From Cyanobacteria bacterium HKST-UBA02 (GTDB taxonomy: Bacteria > Cyanobacteriota > Vampirovibrionia > Obscuribacterales > Obscuribacteraceae): a stretch of DNA of 39,947 nucleotides. Below the pieces are notes generated by a model that worked only from the letters and a program-made list of their open reading frames with translations, was not told the origin of the DNA and did not search any database. The position numbers and the translations under genes are program-made. Positions 33,017 through 39,947 of the stretch are shown piece by piece (the first letter of the stretch is position 1; each line of letters opens with the position of its first letter). The DNA is taken from positions 1 to 39,947 of the forward strand of contig JAGQHH010000271.1 in NCBI GenBank assembly GCA_020431945.1. Direction: 5' to 3'.

Positions 33017-36000
33017 ATGTCTAAAACTAATCCCAAGTCCGGATCCAAAAGATCCAAGAAACAAACATTCCCGCCCAGGGGCAACGCCCCGGGGTACTCT
33101 CCGGTCCAGGGGCGAGCTCATGCCATGAGCCCCAAGGACGCCCGGGTGATCATCGAAGGCCGGCAGATGCCGACCAGGGTCTATCGTCCCGGCTCGACCA
33201 GTACTGTCAGTTCGACCAGGGCGCTCGCGGCGAGCATCAGCATCAACCCGTCGGCCTTCTCCATTGCCAGCCTTGCTGACGCTCTCGAGAACGACGTCGA
33301 CAAAATCTACCAGTACGTCAAGAACTACATCGACTTCACCCCCACCTTCGGAAGCCAGAAGGGCGCCTGGGGATGCCTCGTAGACCGGATGGGCAACGCC
33401 TTCGACCAGGCGGCTCTCATGGTGGAGCTGCTCACCGAAGCCGGCTACACCGCGGACTTCCTGTATGGCGAACTCGAGCTTTCTCCGGCTGAGATCGGCG
33501 ACTGGATCGGCACCGATCCGACCAACGTCTGGGCTTCCTACAACATGCTCGCCAATGGCGGCATCCCGGTCAACGTCATCTGGGACAGCGGCGCCTTCGT
33601 CTATCGGCTCTATATGAGCCATGTCTGGGTACGTGTCGACATCGGCGGTACCAACTATGTCTTCGACCCGGCCTACAAGACCTATGACGTCACCGCCGCC
33701 ATCGACCTCGAGACGGCCCTCGGCTACAACGCGACTTCCTTCGAGTCGTCTTGCCTGAGCGGCTCCACCGTCACCAGCGACTACGTGCAGGACATCAACA
33801 CCGCCAACCTCCAGACTGAGCTGGAGGACATGGCCGACAACCTGCGGACCTGGATCCAGACCAACGACCCGGATGCCACGGTCAACGACATCATCGGCGG
33901 CCGCACCATCGTGCCCGAAACCGGCACGATCCGCGACACGTCACTGTCGTACGAGAACGGCTCGGTCACGCCGACGGTCTGGTCGAGCATCCCGTCGACC
34001 TACAAGACGACGATGAGAGTCCAGTACGACACCATCGACGAGACCTTCTATTCGAAGGACATCCACGGCAAGCGGCTGACGCTGTTTTTCAACGGCAGCC
34101 ATGAAGCCGAGCTTCGTCTTGATGGCACGCTCATCGACACCAGCTCTGCCCAGACTCCCGGTTCCTGGAACTCGGTCTGGCTGGAAGTCGTGCACCCCTA
34201 TCCGACGACCTTCGCTGATGAAGGTCACTGGCAGACCGTGTGGGAAGGGCATCCGTATCTCATCGCTCAAGCCTGGGGCAACGCTGGTCGTAAGATGATC
34301 GAATTCCACCAGTCGAAGCTGGTCGAAAATCGCTTTGATGGCGGCGCCGACACGGACGAAGACGTTTTCGGTCAGTCGCTCAGTATCCTGTGGCATACGT
34401 GGAATGCGCAGAAGAGCTGGGCATGCGATGTCTTCAACCGCATGACCAACTGCGTGACTGTGCTGCACCACCAGACAGGCCTTGTCGGTCACTACGATAC
34501 GCCTCTGACCGACCTGGGCGGTATTGTCTGGGCGAGCTCCGCTCTCGATAACGACTGGGATAACGTCGACACCAACGACACGTCCCTTGCCATGCACGGC
34601 ATTGCCTTTGAAGAGGGAGTCATTGACCAGTCCGGTGTCGGTGGCGTGAGCACGACTCCGCTTCTCGATCTTGCCAACGCCAATGGCGACAAGATCTACG
34701 ACGCGGACAGCTCCAACTGGACCTCGGGGGTTGAGCCGAATCTTACCAACTACGATTCTGGTACTCTGACCGACATCGAGAACTGGTGGATCAACTACGG
34801 CTGGCGGGTTGCTATCCCGGAAGACGGCGATCTGACCAAGGGGAGCTGGAACGGTTACGGCTACTATGCCATCAGTCCCTATTATGGTGCCATCGGCATC
34901 ATCAACGGCACCAAAGGCGGCGGCGGCGATTCAAGTTACTCGCAGGCCAACATGAACACCCAGTATGGTGGTCAGACGACCGGTGGTCGAGGCAATGGCC
35001 AGCCGGCTTCTCCGTCGAGCTATGGAAGCTCCTGGATCGGCAATCCGACCAACTCGGGTGTCAGCAAAGATCCGGTCGGCCTTGTCGCCGGGCAGTTCCT
35101 ATACGATCATGTCGATCTCAGCGTCGGCAGCGGTCAATTCCCATATGGGTTGACCTTCCAGCGTATGTACAATTCGTCGTACCGGATGTCCAATGGCGTT
35201 CTTGGTCTGGGCTGGACCCACAACCATGAATTCTTTGCCAAGAAGGGAAGTTCCGGCCTGCCCGGTATGGGAGTTCTCAACCCGATCCAGGGTGCCGCCG
35301 GCATTGTCCAGATGTATGTCACCGTCGACATGTATCGGGACCTGACCAAGCCGCTCGATAAGTGGGTGATCGTCGCCATTGCCAACAAGTGGTTGACCGA
35401 CGCCCTTCATGAGAATGTCGTGTCTTTCGGAACGCCGGAAGGTGTGACCCTGTTTGTGAAGCTTCCCGACGGCTCCTATGTTTGCCCGTTCGACAATGCT
35501 TCTACCATGAGCCTGTCTGGCGGCGCCTACACGCTGACCACGCCTCAGGGAGTCGAATACAACTTCAACTCGGATGGGACGATCGCGACGATTGACTATC
35601 CCAACGGGCCGACAGTCACCTACACCTATACGTCCGGCAAGCTCACCGGTATCTCGAACGGCATGGGACGCGCTCTGACGCTTACCTATACCAGCGACAA
35701 GCTGACCAGCGTGTCTGATGGGAACGGTCGAAGTGTGAGCTTCTCGTATGATGTCGACGATAATCTCGAGATAGCGACGGATGCCGAAAGTGAAGACACC
35801 ACCTTCGACTACGACCAGCCTGGTCGCATGACGAAGATCTACAAGCCGGCAAACCCGACAAGTCCGATCGTCACCAACACCTATGACTCGCTCAATCGGG
35901 TCAAGGAGCAGAAAGACGCTTACGACAACGTCACGACCCTCTATCTTGCCGGACATCGGTCGGAGGAGAAGGACCCTGCCGGCTACAGCATCGTTCGCTA

Positions 36001-38827
36001 TCACAACGCCCAGGGCAAGGTAATCAGGGCTGCCGACCAGCTTGGAAACGAGACGACCTTCGAGTATGACGGGCTTCAGCGCTTGCTGAAAATCACGCAT
36101 CCAGAGGGAAACAGTATCGAGTACGAATACGACGAGAACAACAATGTCACCCAGGTCACGAGCAAGGCGAAGTCCGGCTCGGGGCTCTCTGATATCGTCA
36201 ACTCGTACACTTATAACTCGACCTGGAATAAGGTCGCTACTGCGACGAACTCGCAGAACAAGACGACCTCGTATACGTACGATGCCTACGGAAACCTGAC
36301 TGAAATCGAGCGTCCGACTATTAATACCCAGACGCCAACGGTCACGATGACCTACAATGCTCGCGGTCAGATGCTGACGCGGGAAGATGAAACCGGCATC
36401 GTGACGGCGTTTACCTATGACTCGACCACGGAGGTCCTCGAGACCGTTGTCGTGGACTACGGAATGGGCCAGCTCAATCTCACGACGACATACGATTACG
36501 ACAGTGTCGGCAACGTGATTTCCGTCACCGATCCGCGCGGCAACGAAACGACCTATGAGTTCGATGATCTGCGTCGACTCACGTTGGTCACCTCGCCGTC
36601 GCCGTTTGGGTACAACACCAAGTTCACATACGACGAGAACAGCAACCGGACCAAGGTCGAACGTGAGACCGGCGATATGACCACTCCGTGGCAGACGTCG
36701 CAGGCTACCTTTACGCTGGATGACCTGGTTGCATCAATTATCGATCCGGGCAGCAATACGACAAGCTTCGCGTACAACAATCGTCGCTTGCTCTATACCA
36801 CAACCGACGCGGCAAGCCGTGTAACGACAAAGGCCTATGACGAGCTCGGTCGGATCTCCACGATCACCGATCCGGCTAGCAATGTCCAGGTGACCAACAC
36901 CTACACGGACAATGGCCGCCTCGAGACCATCGAGGACGCCAACGGCAATATCACCGAGTACCAGTACGACGGCTTCGATCGCCTGAAGAAGACGATCTTC
37001 CCCGACACGACCTATGAGCAGATCACGTACACGTCTTGCGGCAAGATCGCAAGTCGTTTGACCAGGGCCGGCGATACCATCGCCTTCGATTACGACGATC
37101 TCGGTCGAGTTATTGAGAAGGCTCCGGACAGCATGCCCACGGTCAGCTACGAGTACGACCTGGCTAATCGCTTGAAGAAGGTGATTACGTCTGTTGTTTC
37201 CGGAAATCCTGCTTCCGGCGAGTTCGAGTACTTCTACGACACTGCTGGTCGCAGGGTCAAGGAAGAATACCCGGATGGCAAACAGGTCCAGTACCAGCTT
37301 GACGAGAACGGAAACGTCACCAGGTTGACCTATCCGGACAGTTACTATGTTGATCGCGTCTATGACGAACTCAACAGGCTAACGGACATCAAGCTGAACG
37401 GCAGCACGTCGAGCACTCTTGAGTTCAACTATGACCAGCTCGACAGGCGGACCACGCTTACCTACGACAATGGTGTCGTGACCGATTACACATTCCAGTG
37501 GGACAACGACCTCGAGTCTCTGGAACAGACTTTCAACGGGTCCTCGGTCGAATTCAGCTACGGCTTCAACAGCGTCCATGAGGTGACGAGCCAGGGCGTC
37601 GATGACGGCACGTTTATGTGGCATCCGGCTTCCGGTGGCACGGTGAGCTATGGGACTCCGACCGACCTGAACCAGTATCCGACGGTCGGTGGCGATACCT
37701 ATACCTATGACGACAACGGTTGCCTCACCGACGATGACACCTGGACCTTCGGATATGACACGGAGAACCATCTCGTATCCGCCGACGATGGCTCGACGTC
37801 TGCCAGCTACATCTATGACCCCATGCACCGTCAGGCGCAGAAGGAAGTGAATAGCACGAAAACCCGCTACATCCATGACGGCATGAGAATCATCGCCGAG
37901 TACGATGGCAGCGGCAACTTCGTGAAGCGATACGTCTATGGTGTCTCCTTGGACGAAGTCCTGCTTGAAATTGACGGCAGTAATGATGTCACTTACCTGC
38001 ATCATGACCGCATGGGCTCCGTGATTGCAACGACCGATGATACCGGGGCTGTCGTGAATACTTATGCTTACTCGCCCTCGGGTGAGTGCTCGAGCATGAG
38101 CGGTACGACTTTTGGCTTCACTGGGCAGAGGTTTGACTCTGAGACCGGTCTGTACATGTTCAAGAACCGATACTACTCACCGGTCATTGGTCGCTTCCTG
38201 CAGCCTGATCCGGTCGGGTACAAGGATGGCCTGAACCTGTATCAGTACGCCTACAACAACCCGAATGGATTTACTGATCCGTTGGGATTGGGAGCTGATA
38301 ACAGCTCTCTGCGAGCCAACACAACAGCTTCTCTCTATGACCTAGAGCAGGTTCTCAAAATCGCTGCAGTAATGGGGTGCGTTGTCGACAACCTCTGGGT
38401 AATCCGAATCACATATCTGCTTCTGCGCGGTACCAACGCCGCTCTGAATGGAACGTGGGACCATACATTCACTGACTGTCATAACAGTCAGACACCACCT
38501 CCTTCCTTTAGGTTTCCAGAGGATCTTTTTCCTCTTCCCCCAGCAGAAGCACAGCCTCAAACTCCCATTGTGGATGTTACCAGCCCAGAGCGACACCAAC
38601 CGTATGTTGAGGCCAGAAACCAGAATCCGAATGATGAGGTTCCATATCCAGGTGAATCTGTGAATGGTGTCCCTTATGACGCATCAAATCCGGATCATCG
38701 CCAACACGCTAGAGAGGGGAGAAATGGTGCTGCTCCCAAACCTGGCAATACGGCTGGCATTATCGCCACTCTAGGTGCACTTGCAGCCTTTATTGGGCTT
38801 CTCTACTACCTGACTAGAAGGCGATAA
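33017..38827 (+). CDS. RHS/YD-repeat giant protein 2 with TM-ended C-terminal tail
   Basis: A 1936-residue paralogue of RHS1. The ATG at 33017 was chosen because it begins a basic, Pro-rich leader like that of RHS1; there is no signal peptide. The transglutaminase-like head (about 85-225) has Ala128 in the Cys position (GNAFDQAALM) with His202 and Asp218 kept. RHS entry is near 685, then YD repeats (YDSLNRVKEQKDAYDN, YDELGRISTITDP) and the core end RFLQPDPVGYKDGLNLYQY. After DPLGL (ending at residue 1758) comes a 178-residue unique tail: helical part, a Pro-rich segment, a polar segment, and a final TM (about 1913-1932) ending YYLTRRR. Tail DNA is visibly less GC-rich than the core. The tail matches no toxin I know; a membrane-active or anchoring role is possible. 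Confidence 0.92.
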   Translation: MSKTNPKSGSKRSKKQTFPPRGNAPGYSPVQGRAHAMSPKDARVIIEGRQMPTRVYRPGSTSTVSSTRALAASISINPSAFSIASLADALENDVDKIYQYVKNYIDFTPTFGSQKGAWGCLVDRMGNAFDQAALMVELLTEAGYTADFLYGELELSPAEIGDWIGTDPTNVWASYNMLANGGIPVNVIWDSGAFVYRLYMSHVWVRVDIGGTNYVFDPAYKTYDVTAAIDLETALGYNATSFESSCLSGSTVTSDYVQDINTANLQTELEDMADNLRTWIQTNDPDATVNDIIGGRTIVPETGTIRDTSLSYENGSVTPTVWSSIPSTYKTTMRVQYDTIDETFYSKDIHGKRLTLFFNGSHEAELRLDGTLIDTSSAQTPGSWNSVWLEVVHPYPTTFADEGHWQTVWEGHPYLIAQAWGNAGRKMIEFHQSKLVENRFDGGADTDEDVFGQSLSILWHTWNAQKSWACDVFNRMTNCVTVLHHQTGLVGHYDTPLTDLGGIVWASSALDNDWDNVDTNDTSLAMHGIAFEEGVIDQSGVGGVSTTPLLDLANANGDKIYDADSSNWTSGVEPNLTNYDSGTLTDIENWWINYGWRVAIPEDGDLTKGSWNGYGYYAISPYYGAIGIINGTKGGGGDSSYSQANMNTQYGGQTTGGRGNGQPASPSSYGSSWIGNPTNSGVSKDPVGLVAGQFLYDHVDLSVGSGQFPYGLTFQRMYNSSYRMSNGVLGLGWTHNHEFFAKKGSSGLPGMGVLNPIQGAAGIVQMYVTVDMYRDLTKPLDKWVIVAIANKWLTDALHENVVSFGTPEGVTLFVKLPDGSYVCPFDNASTMSLSGGAYTLTTPQGVEYNFNSDGTIATIDYPNGPTVTYTYTSGKLTGISNGMGRALTLTYTSDKLTSVSDGNGRSVSFSYDVDDNLEIATDAESEDTTFDYDQPGRMTKIYKPANPTSPIVTNTYDSLNRVKEQKDAYDNVTTLYLAGHRSEEKDPAGYSIVRYHNAQGKVIRAADQLGNETTFEYDGLQRLLKITHPEGNSIEYEYDENNNVTQVTSKAKSGSGLSDIVNSYTYNSTWNKVATATNSQNKTTSYTYDAYGNLTEIERPTINTQTPTVTMTYNARGQMLTREDETGIVTAFTYDSTTEVLETVVVDYGMGQLNLTTTYDYDSVGNVISVTDPRGNETTYEFDDLRRLTLVTSPSPFGYNTKFTYDENSNRTKVERETGDMTTPWQTSQATFTLDDLVASIIDPGSNTTSFAYNNRRLLYTTTDAASRVTTKAYDELGRISTITDPASNVQVTNTYTDNGRLETIEDANGNITEYQYDGFDRLKKTIFPDTTYEQITYTSCGKIASRLTRAGDTIAFDYDDLGRVIEKAPDSMPTVSYEYDLANRLKKVITSVVSGNPASGEFEYFYDTAGRRVKEEYPDGKQVQYQLDENGNVTRLTYPDSYYVDRVYDELNRLTDIKLNGSTSSTLEFNYDQLDRRTTLTYDNGVVTDYTFQWDNDLESLEQTFNGSSVEFSYGFNSVHEVTSQGVDDGTFMWHPASGGTVSYGTPTDLNQYPTVGGDTYTYDDNGCLTDDDTWTFGYDTENHLVSADDGSTSASYIYDPMHRQAQKEVNSTKTRYIHDGMRIIAEYDGSGNFVKRYVYGVSLDEVLLEIDGSNDVTYLHHDRMGSVIATTDDTGAVVNTYAYSPSGECSSMSGTTFGFTGQRFDSETGLYMFKNRYYSPVIGRFLQPDPVGYKDGLNLYQYAYNNPNGFTDPLGLGADNSSLRANTTASLYDLEQVLKIAAVMGCVVDNLWVIRITYLLLRGTNAALNGTWDHTFTDCHNSQTPPPSFRFPEDLFPLPPAEAQPQTPIVDVTSPERHQPYVEARNQNPNDEVPYPGESVNGVPYDASNPDHRQHAREGRNGAAPKPGNTAGIIATLGALAAFIGLLYYLTRRR

Positions 38828-38850
38828 GTCCGACATTGAATTCGCTTTTT

Positions 38851-38877
38851 GTGCGACGCAGCTCGTCTGCGTCGCAC
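38851..38877. terminator. Hairpin terminator between convergent genes
   Basis: GTGCGACGCAG-CTCGT-CTGCGTCGCAC is a perfect 11-bp stem followed by tattccttttct on the plus strand, 24 nt after the RHS2 stop. Its last base is part of the stop codon of the convergent leftward gene. Confidence 0.75.
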
Positions 38878-39506
38878 TATTCCTTTTCTGGCTCTAGCAA
38901 CATCTTGATTAGGTCCGCAGAGTACTTTGCCGCAAGAACCAGATTTCCAGCAGAAATAGACACATTGACAATTTCTTGAATATCATTCGGCTTACTCAAA
39001 TTAAGGTCGCTTACTCTTCGACTATCAAATCCGTAAACTATTTTCGTTTGCAGGTACCAATCGAATTTGCGAGAAATGGCGATTCCACACGAGAATGATC
39101 CATATGCCAAAAACCCTATACTAACGATAAATGCCAGTGTGGTTGGACCTGTTAAAACCCCAGCGAGACAAAAGAAAAAAGGATAAAGTAGTAGCCATCT
39201 ACACTGCTTCTTACTTGCCATCTTTCTTCGTTCTTGTACTGTGAGCAAGGGAACTCTATTACAAGAACATGGTCTCCAGATGTCCGAAAACAGATGCAGC
39301 TGAAGCAAGACCGCCAGCAGAGAAAAAAGACCACTCAAAAGGAAGTTATTGTATGCAAAGGCGATTAGCGAAAGACCGCATGAAAGAAACATAACACCGC
39401 TCACGCTCATCTCATTAATCGGATGAACATACAGTCTGTGACGTTGTGTCACATGCCTCATCTCAGCATCGGAATAATCAAACAGGCCTAAATTATCCAA
39501 TTCCAC
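38877..39506 (-). CDS. Four-TM membrane protein of unknown function
   Basis: A 209-residue protein with AGGT upstream of the ATG. Two pairs of TM segments (about 33-53 and 54-74; about 103-123 and 124-145) flank a Cys-containing loop (RPCSCNRVP), and a C-terminal helical part of about 60 residues follows (for example NLVLAAKYSADLIKMLL). It is AT-rich compared with the RHS genes. It faces the RHS2 tail across a shared terminator. RHS immunity genes normally lie downstream on the same strand, so the opposite orientation argues against a simple immunity role, but a membrane protein next to a TM-ended RHS tail is worth noting. Confidence 0.6.
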   Translation of the reverse strand: MELDNLGLFDYSDAEMRHVTQRHRLYVHPINEMSVSGVMFLSCGLSLIAFAYNNFLLSGLFSLLAVLLQLHLFSDIWRPCSCNRVPLLTVQERRKMASKKQCRWLLLYPFFFCLAGVLTGPTTLAFIVSIGFLAYGSFSCGIAISRKFDWYLQTKIVYGFDSRRVSDLNLSKPNDIQEIVNVSISAGNLVLAAKYSADLIKMLLEPEKE

Positions 39507-39698
39507 GGTGTTTACCTAGACTTCTAATTCTTGAGGTTATCAGAAGTATTGAGACCTGCCAATGGTAAATTCCCCATCCTCCAGATTGCTAAATTCATCA
39601 GAACACCCTCTCTCATAGCCTAGGCGAAAAACTTTGGCTTGAAGTCAGGCTGACTATATTTTGTAGTTGCTTTTTTTCTCTCGTCTTCCGACCGGGTG

Positions 39699-39947
39699 CT
39701 ATATCCTTATGTCCTTTCCAAAACCCTTGAAACGAGCGGGATCTAGCTTCGTGTATAGGACCGTGTGCTGAATGTTCTTATGCCCCAGATAGGCCTGGAT
39801 TGAACGAGTATCCATTCCTAAAGAAGCTAGCTGATAGCCTTTGCCGTGCCGCAACATATGCGGATGGACCGATAATTCAAGCTCTGCCAACTGACCTGCC
39901 CGAGCAACCAGCTTGTAGATGACGTTATGGGACAGAGGCCCCTTTCG
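39699..39947 (-). CDS. Tyrosine recombinase, C-terminal part (cut by window edge)
   Basis: The open frame runs off the right edge; about 82 C-terminal residues are visible. Active-site motifs are HPHMLRH (His and Arg of HxxR), GHKNIQHT and the nucleophile Tyr in TVLYTKL. Such enzymes integrate, excise or invert DNA. The tail ARFKGFGKD has no extra domain. It lies near the end of the RHS2 region and is AT-rich like its neighbour, suggesting a mobile element or island edge. No attachment site is recognised in the window. Confidence 0.85.
   Translation of the reverse strand, partial: RKGPLSHNVIYKLVARAGQLAELELSVHPHMLRHGKGYQLASLGMDTRSIQAYLGHKNIQHTVLYTKLDPARFKGFGKDIRI

Noticed and set aside
35138..35156. 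CCCATATGGG inside RHS2 as another palindrome copy
   Set aside because: Shorter arms and fully explained by the coding sequence FPYG.
35099..36100. 333-codon frame opposite RHS2
   Set aside because: Antisense shadow of YD-repeat coding, same type of composition as the one opposite RHS1.
38877..39506. Four-TM protein as a classic RHS immunity protein
   Set aside because: It is on the opposite strand and convergent, whereas immunity genes normally follow the toxin on the same strand; kept as an unknown.

Overview
The window looks like chromosomal DNA from a diderm bacterium with moderately high GC and a large accessory gene set. Shine-Dalgarno sites (GGAG, AAGGA) precede most starts, and there are signal peptides, a lipobox lipoprotein and a Skp/OmpH-like tail. 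The mix of caspases, a calpain, eukaryote-type Ser/Thr kinases with TPRs, AprA-type methyltransferase and giant YD-repeat proteins resembles deep-branching non-photosynthetic cyanobacterial relatives (Obscuribacterales/Melainabacteria). That placement is from memory and of low confidence. I saw no rRNA, tRNA or CRISPR array.

Region A (1-13 kb) is a protease and signalling block. A secreted DUF2059-like protein (399-1439) converges on a leftward operon, which reads in transcription order: small exported helical protein (8539-7940), caspase with an OmpH/Skp-like tail (7786-6200), second caspase (6160-4400) and a 986-residue double sensor histidine kinase (4393-1433). Divergent from it is a secreted calpain-like protease with an EF-hand and a tandem YDP-type repeat (8961-12935), followed by an AprA-like methyltransferase.

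Region B (14.7-23.2 kb) holds signalling and hydrolase genes: a Ser/Thr kinase with twin N-terminal zinc ribbons and a polytopic membrane tail, an SGNH hydrolase, a T4-type lysozyme, a membrane-anchored TPR protein, a NarL-type regulator without its phospho-acceptor Asp, and a canonical Ser/Thr kinase with TPRs. A strong bidirectional hairpin terminator closes this block.

Region C (23.2-38.9 kb) is the most unusual part. Two giant paralogous RHS/YD proteins, each with a pseudo-transglutaminase head, point away from each other. Each is preceded by a tiny ORF encoding about 40 residues of YD repeat ending in a shared MGNRTSV motif. Between them lie a 1.3 kb non-coding stretch with four copies of a CCCCC-AWWT-GGGGG-type palindrome and a three-gene phage-lysis-like cassette (holin-like protein, GH25 endolysin without signal peptide, lipoprotein). 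The natural hypothesis is a release or contact module in which the lysis genes export the signal-less RHS proteins.

Region D (38.9-39.9 kb) has a four-TM protein of unknown function and the C-terminal end of a tyrosine recombinase cut by the window edge, which hints that the RHS2 end borders a mobile or genomic-island segment.
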